From Streptantibioticus parmotrematis (GTDB lineage Bacteria; Actinomycetota; Actinomycetes; Streptomycetales; Streptomycetaceae): a DNA stretch of 64,000 nt. Location of the stretch: contig NZ_JAINVZ010000001.1 of the NCBI RefSeq assembly GCF_019890615.1, positions 434,001-498,000 on the forward strand, given 5' to 3'. Below, piece after piece: positions 16,090-25,007 of this stretch. The translations under genes and the position numbers were made by a program. A model generated the notes under the pieces. It was given only the letters and a program-made list of their open reading frames with translations. It had not been told where the DNA came from and did no database searches. Every line of letters starts with the position of its first letter. Positions within the stretch are counted from its first letter, which is position 1.

Positions 16090-17502
16090 ATGACTGTCGA
16101 AGCCGACCCGCAAGCGCAGCCGGAGCACCCCCAGCAGACCAGTCTCAGTACGGCTGCTGCCCGCAACCTCGCGACCACGACCAAGTCCGTTCCGCAGATG
16201 CAGGAGATCACCTCCCGGTGGCTCCTGCGGCTTCTTCCCTGGGTGGAGACCAGGGGCGGCACGTACCGGGTGAACCGTCGACTGAGCTACACCGTCGGTG
16301 ACGGACGGGTGGACTTCATCCAGGACGGCGCCCAGGTCCGTGTGATCCCGCGCGAGCTGGGTGAACTGGCCTTCCTCCGTGGCTTCGACGACGAGGAGGT
16401 GCTGAAGGCGATCGCCGACCGGTGCGTGCAACGCGACTTCCAGCCCGGGGAGACGCTGGTGGAGGGCGGGACGTCCGCCGACCGGCTCCACCTGATCGCC
16501 CACGGGCGGGTACGCCAGACGTCGGTCGGCAAGTTCGGCAACAAGGTGGCCGTCGCGGTCCTCGCCGACGGCGACCGCTTCGGCGACCAGGCGTTGCTGG
16601 ACGGCGAAGGACAGTGGGAACACACGGCCACCGCCGAGACGGCCGGCACCTTGCTGACCCTCTCCAAGGACGACTTCGACGCCGTGCTGTCCTCGTCACG
16701 AGGCCTGCAGGACCACATTCGCAACTTCAGCACCATTCCTCACCAACGGCAGAACCGTCACGGTGAGGCCGAGATCGCCATGTCGTCCGGCCACAGCGGT
16801 GAGCCGGAGCTGCCCGGCACGTTCGTCGACTACGACCTGAATCCGCGCGAGTACGAACTGTCGGTGGCCCAGACCGTTCTCCGGATTCACACCCGGGTCG
16901 CCGATCTCTACAACGATCCGATGGACCAGACCGAGCAGCAGTTGCGGCTCACCATCGAGGCGTTGCGCGAACGCCAGGAGTACGAGCTGCTGAACAACCG
17001 GGACTTCGGCCTGCTGCACAACGCCGACTTCAAACAGCGCATCCAGACCCACTCCGGCCCGCCCACCCCCGACGACCTCGACGAGCTGCTGTGCCGTCGC
17101 CGCGGCTCGCAGTACTTCCTCGCCCACCCCCGTGCCATCGCCGCGGTCGGCAGGGAGTTCAACGCCCGCGGTCTCTACCCGACCCACGTCGACCTCGGCG
17201 GTCAACAGGTCCCGGCGTGGCGGGGGGTGCCCATCCTGCCGTGCAACAAGATCCCCATCACCGCGGACAACACCAGCTCGATCCTGGTCATGCGTACCGG
17301 CGAGGACAACCAGGGTGTGATCGGACTCCGGCAGACCGGTCTGCCGGACGAGTACGAACCGGGCCTGTCGGTGCGCTTCATGAACATCAACGAACGGTCG
17401 ATCATCTCCTACCTGGTGTCCACCTACTACTCCGCGGCCATCCTCGTCCCGGACGCACTGGGCGTGCTGGAGAATGTGCAGATCGGCCGCAAGGGCGACT
17501 GA
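16090..17502 (+). CDS. eshA: Family 2B encapsulin-type shell protein with cyclic-nucleotide-binding domain
   Basis: 470 aa. A disordered N-terminal arm (TLSTAA-like, about residues 1-40) is followed by a cyclic-nucleotide-binding fold (about 85-215: [29 protein letters not shown]) and a C-terminal HK97-type shell domain (about 235-470: [56 protein letters not shown]). Known family members self-assemble into a nanocompartment, and 2-MIB synthase, encoded next, has been described as cargo. The phosphate-binding loop reads [20 protein letters not shown] and lacks the usual Arg, so nucleotide binding may be weak or altered. ATG 16090 is taken over an upstream in-frame ATG at 16057 because GAGGGAGAG (16073-16081) precedes it. 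First gene of the 2-MIB operon. Confidence 0.88.
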   Translation: MTVEADPQAQPEHPQQTSLSTAAARNLATTTKSVPQMQEITSRWLLRLLPWVETRGGTYRVNRRLSYTVGDGRVDFIQDGAQVRVIPRELGELAFLRGFDDEEVLKAIADRCVQRDFQPGETLVEGGTSADRLHLIAHGRVRQTSVGKFGNKVAVAVLADGDRFGDQALLDGEGQWEHTATAETAGTLLTLSKDDFDAVLSSSRGLQDHIRNFSTIPHQRQNRHGEAEIAMSSGHSGEPELPGTFVDYDLNPREYELSVAQTVLRIHTRVADLYNDPMDQTEQQLRLTIEALRERQEYELLNNRDFGLLHNADFKQRIQTHSGPPTPDDLDELLCRRRGSQYFLAHPRAIAAVGREFNARGLYPTHVDLGGQQVPAWRGVPILPCNKIPITADNTSSILVMRTGEDNQGVIGLRQTGLPDEYEPGLSVRFMNINERSIISYLVSTYYSAAILVPDALGVLENVQIGRKGD

Positions 17503-17605
17503 CGCGCTCCTGCCGTGACCAGGAGACGGGCCCGTCGGCCGACCCGGACCGGTTCCACCCGGTCGGCCCCGGCCCGGCAGCCACTTGCCACGTCAAGGAG
17601 CCACC

Positions 17606-19021
17606 ATGTCCTCCTCCGAGCCCCCACCCCTGGCCGAGCACCCGCCGGGGACCGCTTCCCATCCCGCGCCAACACATCCCGTGTGCAGGCCTGTTCGGGT
17701 CGACGAACCCACGGCGGCGACCGGGGGCCTGCCCCACGCCCCTGCGCTGTCGTCGCCCCGCCCGGCCCTTCCCAGCAGCATTCCCGGTGACGCGGCGGTG
17801 ACCGGTCCCAAGGCGGAGCGTCTCCTGAGCGGCCCGAAAGGCCTGGGCACCACAGGGGTCCACCCGCGGCGGCCCGGAAAGCCCGTGAACCCGCTCGGCC
17901 CCCCGAACCCGGCCCTTCCCAGCGGCATCCCCGGTGACGTACCGGTGACCGGTCCCGAGGCGCAACAGCTCCTGGGCGGCCCGAAGGGCCTGGGCACGGC
18001 CAGTGCCTACCCGCAGCGGCCCCGGAAGGCCGCGGACCCGGTGGGCAACCCGGTCCCCGGCTTGTACTACCACCCGGTGCCGGAGCCCGACCCGGTGCGG
18101 GTGGCGGAGGTCGACCGCAGGATCAAAGCCTGGGCGATGGACGAGGTCGACCTGTACCCCGAGGAGTGGGAGGAGCAGTTCGACGGCTTCTTCGTCGGAC
18201 GCTACATGGTCGCCTGCCACCCCGACGCACCCACGATCGACCACCTCATGGTCGCCGCACGCCTGATGGTCGCCGAGAACGCCGTCGACGACTGCTACTG
18301 CGAGGATCACGGGGGCTCGCCCATCGGCCTGGGGGGACGCCTCCTGCTCGCGCACACCGCCCTCGACCCGCTGCACACCGCGGAGGAATACCAGTCGGCG
18401 TGGGCGCGGTCGCTCCAGTCCGACGCCCCCCGCAGGGCCTACCGGTCCGCCATGAAGTACTTCCTCGACTGGGCCGGTCCCTCCCAGGCCGACCGCTACC
18501 GGCACGACATGGCCCGCCTGCACATGGGATATCTCGCCGAGGCCGCGTGGACACAGACCGAGTACGTTCCCGAGGTGTGGGAATACCTGGCGATGCGCCA
18601 GTTCAACAACTTCCGTCCCTGTCCCACCATCACCGACACCGTCGGCGGCTACGAACTGCCCGCGGACCTCCAGGCTCAACCCGCCGTCCAGCGGATCATC
18701 GCGCTCGCAGGAAACGCCACCACCCTCGTCAACGACCTGTACTCCTACACCAAGGAGCTCGCCAGCCCCGGCAACCACCTGAACCTCCCGGTGGTGATCG
18801 CCGAACGTGAGGCGCTGTCCGAGCGCGATGCCTACCTGAAGGCCGTCGAGATCCACAACAACCTGATGCACGCCTTCGAGGCCGAGGTCGCGGCACTGAC
18901 CACCGCCCACGCGCTGCCGAACCTGCTGCGCTTCCTCCGGGGCGTCGCCGTGTGGGTGGACGGCAACCACTACTGGCACCAGACCAACACCTACCGCTAC
19001 AGCCTGCCCGACTTCTGGTGA
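17606..19021 (+). CDS. 2-methylisoborneol synthase (terpene cyclase)
   Basis: 471 aa. It cyclises 2-methylgeranyl diphosphate to 2-methylisoborneol, the earthy odorant. The catalytic domain starts near residue 155 and shows the Asp-rich motif VDDCYCED (228-234) and the second metal motif NDLYSYTKE (Asn376, Ser380, Glu384). The first 150 residues are Pro/Gly-rich and disordered and contain two copies of a segment with SIPGD...VTGP...GPKGLGT. This extension is known in the family and serves as the encapsulin cargo-loading region. ATG 17606 follows AAGGAG (17595-17600). The gene sits 103 bp after the shell gene and 12 bp before the methyltransferase start, in the canonical order. Confidence 0.95.
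   Translation: MSSSEPPPLAEHPPGTASHPAPTHPVCRPVRVDEPTAATGGLPHAPALSSPRPALPSSIPGDAAVTGPKAERLLSGPKGLGTTGVHPRRPGKPVNPLGPPNPALPSGIPGDVPVTGPEAQQLLGGPKGLGTASAYPQRPRKAADPVGNPVPGLYYHPVPEPDPVRVAEVDRRIKAWAMDEVDLYPEEWEEQFDGFFVGRYMVACHPDAPTIDHLMVAARLMVAENAVDDCYCEDHGGSPIGLGGRLLLAHTALDPLHTAEEYQSAWARSLQSDAPRRAYRSAMKYFLDWAGPSQADRYRHDMARLHMGYLAEAAWTQTEYVPEVWEYLAMRQFNNFRPCPTITDTVGGYELPADLQAQPAVQRIIALAGNATTLVNDLYSYTKELASPGNHLNLPVVIAEREALSERDAYLKAVEIHNNLMHAFEAEVAALTTAHALPNLLRFLRGVAVWVDGNHYWHQTNTYRYSLPDFW
17762..18004 (+). repeat. Two-copy coding repeat in the cargo-loading region of 2-MIB synthase
   Basis: Unit 1 (17762-17857, residues 53-84) and unit 2 (17909-18004, residues 102-133) are 147 bp apart. Both begin PALPS-x-IPGD and end GPKGLGT, with most residues identical. 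Conservation at the DNA level indicates a recent or homogenised duplication. Confidence 0.85.
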
Positions 19022-19033
19022 ATGGAGAAGCCT

Positions 19034-19912
19034 ATGATCGGCACCGGCTCCACCTCCACGTCAGCCCCGTCCATCCCGCGCCCGCAGACGCCGTACCAGG
19101 GGGACATCGCCCGTTACTGGGACGGTGAGGCCCGACCGGTCAACCTGCGTCTCGGCGATGTCGACGGCCTGTACCACCACCACTACGGCATCGGCGACGT
19201 CGACCACGCCGCCGTCGGCGCGAGCGACGACGCGCGGCACGAGGAGCGGCTGATCGCCGAGCTCCACCGGCTGGAGTCGGCCCAGGCCGACTGCCTCCTC
19301 GACCACCTGGGTCCCATCGGGCGCGATGACACCCTCGTGGACGCCGGCTGCGGACGCGGCGGTTCGATGGTCATGGCCCACCAGCGCTTCGGGTGCGCCG
19401 TCGAAGGCCTCACCCTGTCGGCGAAGCAGGCCGACTTCGCCAACTCACGCGCCGAGGACCTCGGCATCGCCGACCACGTCCACGCTCGCGTGTGCAACAT
19501 GCTTCACATGCCCTTCGACACCGGGCAGATCGCCGCCTCGTGGAACAACGAGTCGAGTATGTATGTCGACTTGAACGACCTGTTCGCCGAGCACGCGCGC
19601 GTCCTGGCCATCGGCGGACGGTACGTCACCATCACCGGCTGCTGGAACCCCCGCTACGGCCAACCGTCGAAGTGGGTCTCCCAGATCAACGCGCACTTCG
19701 AGTGCAACATCCACTCCCGCCGCGAATACCTGCGCGCCATGGCGGACAACCGGCTCGTTCCCCAAACCGTCATCGACCTGACCGCCGCGACCCTGCCCTA
19801 CTGGCAACTGCGCGCCACTTCCTCACTCGTGACGGGCATCGAGGACGCCTTCCTCAACTCCTACCGGGACGGCTCGTTCCAGTACCTCCTCATCGCCGCC
19901 GACCGCATCTGA
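19034..19912 (+). CDS. Geranyl diphosphate 2-C-methyltransferase
   Basis: 292 aa. A SAM-dependent methyltransferase with motif I LVDAGCGRGGSMVMA, the post-I region VEGLTLSAKQADFA, and substrate-binding motifs typical of the enzyme that C-methylates geranyl diphosphate (HHHYGIG near the start, SWNNESSMYVDLNDLFAEHA, TGCWNPRYG). Its product, 2-methylgeranyl diphosphate, is the substrate of the synthase encoded just upstream. The start at ATG 19034 is chosen over ATG 19022 because GGAG (19024-19027) sits six bases before it; the 19022 codon abuts the previous stop. Last gene of the operon, followed by a strong terminator. Confidence 0.94.
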   Translation: MIGTGSTSTSAPSIPRPQTPYQGDIARYWDGEARPVNLRLGDVDGLYHHHYGIGDVDHAAVGASDDARHEERLIAELHRLESAQADCLLDHLGPIGRDDTLVDAGCGRGGSMVMAHQRFGCAVEGLTLSAKQADFANSRAEDLGIADHVHARVCNMLHMPFDTGQIAASWNNESSMYVDLNDLFAEHARVLAIGGRYVTITGCWNPRYGQPSKWVSQINAHFECNIHSRREYLRAMADNRLVPQTVIDLTAATLPYWQLRATSSLVTGIEDAFLNSYRDGSFQYLLIAADRI

Positions 19913-19924
19913 CCCACGAAAGGC

Positions 19925-19969
19925 GAAGACGGTGGCCGCGCCCGGTCTCCCGAGCGCGGCCACCGCTTC
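19925..19969. terminator. Bidirectional terminator between convergent operons
   Basis: An 11-bp perfect stem, GGTGGCCGCGC (19931-19941) against GCGCGGCCACC (19954-19964), with a 12-base loop. It is flanked by further pairing GAAG (19925-19928) with CTTC (19966-19969). It separates the 2-MIB operon from the convergent amidase gene. Confidence 0.8.
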
Positions 19970-19978
19970 AGCGTGTCG

Positions 19979-21913
19979 TCACGGTGCCGACGTGGTGACG
20001 TCGGCGGAGTCGACGAGGGCGAGCCGGTGGCCGTACTGGATGGTGTAGTACGACTCGGTGCCCTTGACGACGGTGTCCGGCGGGTTGTGGAAGAAGTCGT
20101 CGGCCGGGGACGCCGCGGCGGTCGCCACGTACGCCTGCCCGGTGGGGAACTGGTAGTGACTCAAAGGGACTTGGGTGGACGGCGACAGATTGGCCGGGTA
20201 CTCCGACGCCTTCGGGTAGCCCGACCCGTACAGCGCGACCGTCGAGGTACCGGACGCGGGGCTGACCACCTTCACACAGTGCGCCGGGGTGGTGTTCACA
20301 CCGTCCGGGTTGTAGATCCAGCCCTCCTTGCCGGAGTACCAGATGGCGGTCCAGTCGCCGGACCGGTCGGCGACCACGAACTGCTGACCGGCCGAGACCG
20401 TGCTGCCCCAGTCGCTGATCTCGTCGCTGCCGGCAGCGGAGCCCGAGTGCAGGTAGGGGTCGCTCACCAGCGGGGCCGATGCGTCCGGCGCGGTGCGCAC
20501 GTACAGGATGCTGGACGCGCCGGTCTGGTCGGTGCAGGTCTTGGTGGAACCGGTGCCGTCGTCGCTGGGACAGACGTTCACCGTCTGCTGGTCGTCGGCG
20601 AAGGCGGGGTCGATGGTGATCGGGGAGCCGACCGGGCCCACCCCGTGGGGAGTGGAGTCCACCGGCGCGCCGAGCATGCGCATGAAGCGGTTCCAGTCCC
20701 AGTACGGGCCCGGGTCCCAGTGCATGCCCGCCACGTAACCGTCCTGAGGACCGGGCACGTTGTCGTGGCCGATGATGTGCTCGCGGTCCAGCGGGATGTG
20801 GTATTCAGCCGCCAGGTAGCGCACCAGGACGGCGGTCGAGCGGTACTGCGCGTCGGTGTACCAGGTGGCGCCCTGCGCGGCGAACCCCTCGTGCTCGATG
20901 CCGATGGCGTGCATGTTGAACCAGAAGTTGCCCGCGTGGAACGCCACGTCCTGGTTCGGCACCGACTGGGTGACTGCGCCGTCCGCGGAACGGATCACGT
21001 AGTTGGCCGCGTCGCCGCCCGGGCTCTGGAAGCTGTCGATGGCTGCCTGGTAGGACGACTCGGTGTCGTGGATGACGATGTACCGGATGTCGACCCCGTC
21101 CGCCGGCCGGTTCGCGACCTGGTAGTTGGCGGTGTTCGCGGGGGCGAACTGGCAGTCCAGCCGCGCGGGACACTGCGCCTGGGGGTCCGGCTGCGTGTCG
21201 TTCAGGTGCAACGCGGTGATCTGCGAGGTACGGGGCTGGACCGCGGAGTCGGCCGACAGCTTCATCCGCTGCCCTCCGGGGGTGGCGGAAGCGCCGTGCC
21301 GCACGTCCTGGAAGACCGCGTCCGCGAAGGAACGGGCTGCCGCCGCACCGGTGGACTGGCTGTAGCGGGCGACCGCGCCGTACCACTGGCCGGGATCGGA
21401 CGGCGTGCCCCCGCCGGTGATCTTCTTCTCGTACGACGCGAGCAGCGCGGCGCCGGCCCGGATGTTCTGCCGGTCGTCGTCGCGCACCTGCGAGGCGGGC
21501 GCGCCGATGAGGGCGGCAGCGGTGGTGAGGGTGTGCATCGCGGGGTTCGCCGAGACCGAGGCGAGTTCGTGCCGCCCCGCTTCCCCCGCGCTGCCGCCCG
21601 CGACCATCCGCGGGGTGACGTCCGCGAGGTTCATCACCCCGTATCCGCCGTCAGAACTGTAGCGCCCGCTGTGCGAGACCCACTGGGACTCCTCGTAGGA
21701 GACGCCGAGCAGCACCGGCGCGGGAACGTGGAACTCCCCGGCCGCGGCGACGAAGTCCTGCTGCTGGGCGCCGGACAGGGCGGCCGCCGGACTGGCCTGG
21801 GCGCCGGAGCCGGCGAACAGTGTGCCGCCGACGGCGAGAAGCGCGGCCGCGCCCCCGGCGACCGTCGTCACCACCTTGTTCCGTCTCCGCCGATGGGAAG
21901 CGTGTGGAGCCAT
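19979..21913 (-). CDS. Secreted N-acetylmuramoyl-L-alanine amidase with N-terminal transglycosylase-like region
   Basis: 644 aa. A twin-basic N-terminus and hydrophobic stretch form a signal peptide cut near residue 40. Residues about 45-200 resemble a lytic-transglycosylase-like helical domain (VSYEESQW, GYGVMNL). Residues about 270-410 form an amidase_2 (T7-lysozyme/AmpD-type) zinc domain: His282 in IVIHDTESS, Glu340 in IGIEHEG, His383 in IIGHDNVPGPQDG, Asp400 in WDPGPYWDW. The C-terminal 200 residues contain an SH3-like part (SSILYVRTAPD, GDWTAIWYSGKEGWIYNP). It cleaves the amide between MurNAc and the peptide stem in the wall. AGGAG lies seven bases before the ATG. A TAGCAT at 22009-22004 could be a -10 box. 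Confidence 0.9.
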   Translation of the reverse strand: MAPHASHRRRRNKVVTTVAGGAAALLAVGGTLFAGSGAQASPAAALSGAQQQDFVAAAGEFHVPAPVLLGVSYEESQWVSHSGRYSSDGGYGVMNLADVTPRMVAGGSAGEAGRHELASVSANPAMHTLTTAAALIGAPASQVRDDDRQNIRAGAALLASYEKKITGGGTPSDPGQWYGAVARYSQSTGAAAARSFADAVFQDVRHGASATPGGQRMKLSADSAVQPRTSQITALHLNDTQPDPQAQCPARLDCQFAPANTANYQVANRPADGVDIRYIVIHDTESSYQAAIDSFQSPGGDAANYVIRSADGAVTQSVPNQDVAFHAGNFWFNMHAIGIEHEGFAAQGATWYTDAQYRSTAVLVRYLAAEYHIPLDREHIIGHDNVPGPQDGYVAGMHWDPGPYWDWNRFMRMLGAPVDSTPHGVGPVGSPITIDPAFADDQQTVNVCPSDDGTGSTKTCTDQTGASSILYVRTAPDASAPLVSDPYLHSGSAAGSDEISDWGSTVSAGQQFVVADRSGDWTAIWYSGKEGWIYNPDGVNTTPAHCVKVVSPASGTSTVALYGSGYPKASEYPANLSPSTQVPLSHYQFPTGQAYVATAAASPADDFFHNPPDTVVKGTESYYTIQYGHRLALVDSADVTTSAP

Positions 21914-22408
21914 GGGCGTTCTCCTGAGGGATTGTGCTGGGGAACTCCGGCTGAAGTGTGCCGAGTTGAACGGCTGCCGAAGTCCGCCACGTGTGTGATG
22001 CGCATGCTACTTTCCCGTCACGAGGCGCCACGCCGGGAGGATTCGTCCACGGAGACCCCGGCCCGCGACTTGACGCCGGTGACCCTGGCAAGAGGGGCAT
22101 CCGGTGAACTGGTGGCGTGAGCCACCTCGTGGGCGCCGAACCCGCAGGTGAGACGGTCGTCGGCGACTCCGGCGGGGCGCTCGGGGTTTGCGCGACGAAC
22201 GCCGTGGAGCGGGTCCGGAGCGAGGAGCCGCGGCTGACCGGCGAGTGCGGTCCCCGGACGTCAGCGGTCCAGGAGGGTACGGGAATCTGCCCCGGCGAAC
22301 GGGATCACCGACCACCACACCCATCACGGAGGCGACCCTTCGGGCAAGGTCGGCGACCTTCCGCCGAACCCTGGCAGGATGGGCGACCCGACTCCGGAAG
22401 GGCAGCCC
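21914..22408. other. Divergent intergenic region between amidase and SMP-30-like genes
   Basis: Nearly 500 bp without a supported gene. It contains the amidase ribosome site (AGGAG, minus strand) and a possible -10 TAGCAT at 22009-22004 on the minus strand. A GC-rich element on the minus strand (about 22053-22032) can pair GCCGGG with CCCGGC. I looked for the c-di-AMP (ydaO) riboswitch often found before Streptomyces wall hydrolases and did not find its conserved blocks. Confidence 0.4.
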
Positions 22409-23377
22409 ATGGAGCGACCCACCCCGTCCACTCCACTCGTCCCGCTGCACTACGTCCACCTGGGCTCCCGCGGCCCCGAGGACGTGGTGGCCGACCCGCA
22501 CGGACGCGTGCTGACCGGCACGGCCGACGGCCGTGTCCTCCGCCTCCACCACCTCGGCGATCCCGGCTCGGCCCGGGTGGAGACCCTGGCGCAGACCGGC
22601 GGCCGGCCCCTCGGGCTCGAACTCCTGCCCGACGGTGACCTCTTGGTATGCGATGCCGAACGTGGGCTCCTGTGCGTCGGCGTGGACGACGGCAGCGTCC
22701 GCGTCCTCGCGGACCGGGCGGGGGGAGAGCGGCTCGGTTTCTGCAGCAACGCCGTCGCCCTGCCCGACGGCACCGTGTACTTCACCGTCTCCAGCCGCCG
22801 CCATCCCCTCGACCGGTGGATCGGGGACATCGTCGAACACACCGGCACCGGCTGCCTGCTGCGGCTCCCGGCGGAGGGCGGTGAGCCCGAAGTCCTCCTG
22901 GACGGCCTCCAGTTCGCCAACGGACTCGCCCTGAGCGCCGACGGCTCGTTCCTCGTCGTCGCCGAGACCGGCGCCTGCCGCCTCACCCGCTACCACGTCA
23001 CCGGCGCCCGCGCCGGACACGCCGAACCGTTCGCCACGCTGCCCGGCATGCCCGACAACCTCTGGCGGGCGGGCCCGGACGGGCCGATCTGGGTGGCGCT
23101 GGCCAGTCCGCGCCTTCCCGCCCTCGACCTGCTGCACCGCGCCTCACCCGCGGTCCGCCGCGCCGCGGCGCGGGTCGCCGTGCGGGCGCCGTACCGCCCG
23201 GCGGGAACGATCGGTGTGCTCGCCCTCGACGACCACGGCCGCGTCCTCCACCACCTGCGCCGCCGACGCTCCGGCTATCGCATGGTCACCAGCGTCTGCA
23301 CGACCGGCGAACACCTGATCCTGGGCAGCGAGCGGGAGCCCGGCGTCGCCGTCTGCGCGCGACCGCAGCCCCGATGA
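22409..23377 (+). CDS. SMP-30/strictosidine synthase-like beta-propeller protein
   Basis: 322 aa. Repeated blades of the six-bladed propeller are visible: PEDVVADPHGRVLTGTADGRV, GLELLPDGDLLVCDAERGL, NAVALPDGTVYFTVSSRR, QFANGLALSADGSFLVVAET, and GMPDNLWRAGPDGPIWVALA. The family includes lactonases and strictosidine-synthase-like or adipocyte-membrane-associated homologues that hydrolyse lactones or organophosphates using calcium. The reaction here is unassigned. ATG 22409 is preferred to ATG 22379 because GGAAGGG (22396-22402) precedes it by six bases. The gene faces the flavodoxin-like gene with only 28 bp between stops. Confidence 0.85.
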   Translation: MERPTPSTPLVPLHYVHLGSRGPEDVVADPHGRVLTGTADGRVLRLHHLGDPGSARVETLAQTGGRPLGLELLPDGDLLVCDAERGLLCVGVDDGSVRVLADRAGGERLGFCSNAVALPDGTVYFTVSSRRHPLDRWIGDIVEHTGTGCLLRLPAEGGEPEVLLDGLQFANGLALSADGSFLVVAETGACRLTRYHVTGARAGHAEPFATLPGMPDNLWRAGPDGPIWVALASPRLPALDLLHRASPAVRRAAARVAVRAPYRPAGTIGVLALDDHGRVLHHLRRRRSGYRMVTSVCTTGEHLILGSEREPGVAVCARPQPR

Positions 23378-23398
23378 GCGCGGTCGCGACGGCCGCGC
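23378..23398. terminator. Hairpin between convergent genes
   Basis: GCGCGG (23378-23383) pairs with CCGCGC (23393-23398) around a nine-base loop, filling the short gap between the convergent stop codons. Likely bidirectional terminator. Confidence 0.55.
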
Positions 23399-23405
23399 GC
23401 CGAGG

Positions 23406-24143
23406 CTACCGGTGCTCCGGATTCGCGGAGTCGTGACGACAGCCGGCATCCCAGACGGTGCGCTGGTTTCCGTGAGTGGGGATGCCACCGGCGTCCTTGA
23501 GCATGCGGGCGAGGTGCAGAAGGTTCCATGTCATGAACGTCGTGTTGCGCTTCGTGAACTCGTTGTCCGGCCCGCCCGATCCGGGGTCGAGGTAGGAGGG
23601 ACCCGGCCCGGCCTCGCCGATCCAGCCCGCGTCGGCCTGCGGCGGAATGACGCAGCCGAGGTGCTGAAGGCTGTAGAGGACGTTCATGGCGCAGTGCTTG
23701 ACGCCGTCCTCGTTCCCGGTGATCAGACATCCGCCGACCCGGCCGTAGTACGCGTACTGCCCCGCCTCGTTGAGAAGGCTGGAGCAGGCGTACAGGCGCT
23801 CGATCACGCGCTTGGCCACCGAGCTGTTGTCGCCCAGCCAGATCGGTCCGGCCAGTACCAGGATGTCGGCGGCCAGGACCTTCCGGAACAGCTCGGGCCA
23901 GGCGTCGCCCGGCCAGCCGTGTTCCGTCATGTCCGGCCAGACACCGGTGGCGATGTCGTGGTCGACGGCCCGTACGACGTCGACGTGCACGCCTTGATCC
24001 TGCATGATGCCCACGCTGCGGTCGATGAGTCCCTGGGTGTTGCTGCGTTCCGGCGAGCGTTTCAGCGTGCAGTTGAACACCAGAGCGCGCAGGTCGTCGT
24101 AGTGCGCGGGAGGCGCGCCGCCGTTCGAAGAAGGGGCCGTCAC
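23406..24143 (-). CDS. Flavodoxin-fold NAD(P)H-dependent oxidoreductase
   Basis: 245 aa from GTG 24143, which has GGAG five bases upstream; a longer frame to 24875 is open only by chance. The FMN phosphate loop FNCTLKRSPERSNTQGLI and the isoalloxazine-binding segment ILVLAGPIWLGDNSSVAKRV are those of the NADPH-dependent FMN reductase/flavodoxin family. It reduces flavin or a quinone-like acceptor in the cytosol. It borders the NRPS locus on its left and is transcribed away from it across a 1.26-kb gap, so it could supply reducing equivalents to the P450 or be unrelated. It converges on the SMP-30-like gene. Confidence 0.85.
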   Translation of the reverse strand: MTAPSSNGGAPPAHYDDLRALVFNCTLKRSPERSNTQGLIDRSVGIMQDQGVHVDVVRAVDHDIATGVWPDMTEHGWPGDAWPELFRKVLAADILVLAGPIWLGDNSSVAKRVIERLYACSSLLNEAGQYAYYGRVGGCLITGNEDGVKHCAMNVLYSLQHLGCVIPPQADAGWIGEAGPGPSYLDPGSGGPDNEFTKRNTTFMTWNLLHLARMLKDAGGIPTHGNQRTVWDAGCRHDSANPEHR

Positions 24144-24596
24144 GAGGGCTCCGTGGGGTCTTTCGCCACCGTGCCGTTCACGGTGGACACACCGTTCATC
24201 GTGCTGGCCCGGGCCCTGCCGCCGGTGTCGCGGCGCGACGTGCCGCTTCCCATCACCCCGACGGTCGAGCCGCTTGCCGGGACAGCCCACCGCCCGCCGG
24301 ACGAGTCGGAGGGCCACGGGGGCGTCGCGACGCGGAGACCGGTAGTGCGTCCCCGGCGTCGTCGGCTCGGGTGTCTGCCGCAAATTCCGTAGCCGAAATG
24401 GTCCTTCGGTATGAACCGCTCGCGCAAGATCGATGGTTGGGCCGCCTTTCGGGGGGATGAACTCCCCAGCCGGAAAGCCGATTTCTTTACCAGTTCTTAG
24501 TGTTGCGGGGAACGTAAGCGCTTCCTGGGCTTTGAGCTGTGCGATTCGGCATTCGTCGTCACGGCCCGGTCGGATTGCCGGGACTGGCGGCCGGTA

Positions 24597-24627
24597 CGGA
24601 TGGCGGGGCGTACGCCCCGCTGATCCG
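24597..24627. promoter_or_regulatory. Perfect 18-bp palindrome inside a longer stem, upstream of the NRPS operon
   Basis: GCGGGGCGTACGCCCCGC (24603-24620) is fully self-complementary. Flanking CGGA (24597-24600) and TCCG (24624-24627) extend the pairing. A closely related palindrome follows the P450 gene at 26617-26632. Operator or terminator. Confidence 0.55.
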
Positions 24628-24984
24628 GTCGGCCGCGTCGGTCGCATCAGCGGGACGCGTACCGGAACCCCCGCGTGGCCGGAGCCGCCGCGCGCCCGGC
24701 ACGAAGTGCTGAGCATGTCCGCTGGTCGGGATGGTGGCCGCGTGGCCGGTTCCGCCGCGGAGCGCTGTGTGGCGGATTCTGTTTCATCGTCCGTTCGTTG
24801 GGCACACGCGGAGGTGGCGACTCGGCCGGGTCGCCTCGTAAGACGAGTCCCGCTCGGCATTTCCTTCCCCTTCAATCTCGTGGGGTTGCCAGAGGGTGAC
24901 TCCCCGTGAAGACTGTGGGTGCTTCACCGCTCCACCATTCGAGGTCCTGGGCTTGGTACTGTCCTGATCTCGTGCCGTGCAGTG

Positions 24985-25007
24985 TCTCGCGCAGTGGCTG
25001 CGTGAGA
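24985..25007. promoter_or_regulatory. Inverted repeat in the NRPS leader region
   Basis: TCTCGCGCAG (24985-24994) and CTGCGTGAGA (24998-25007) are inverted copies with one mismatch (a G-U pair in RNA) around TGG. Located about 400 bp before the P450 start; could be a regulator site or an RNA hairpin in a long leader. Confidence 0.45.

Noticed and set aside
22009-22017. ACTTTCCCG, a half-site of the palindrome at 10613-10631
   Set aside because: Only one arm is present, and a nine-base match in 64 kb may be chance.
19973-22120. A 715-aa plus-strand frame opposite the peptidoglycan amidase
   Set aside because: No motif; the minus strand encodes a complete secreted amidase with zinc ligands and a signal peptide.
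21990-22260. c-di-AMP (ydaO) riboswitch before the wall amidase
   Set aside because: Expected for some Streptomyces wall hydrolases, but the conserved blocks of the motif are not present on the minus strand.
24490-24525. StrR-type regulator site (GTTC...GAAC)
   Set aside because: Only four-base arms match, and the spacing does not fit the known consensus well.
24433-24909. 158-aa plus-strand frame in the NRPS leader region
   Set aside because: No ribosome site, no motif and weak codon bias; better explained as non-coding leader.
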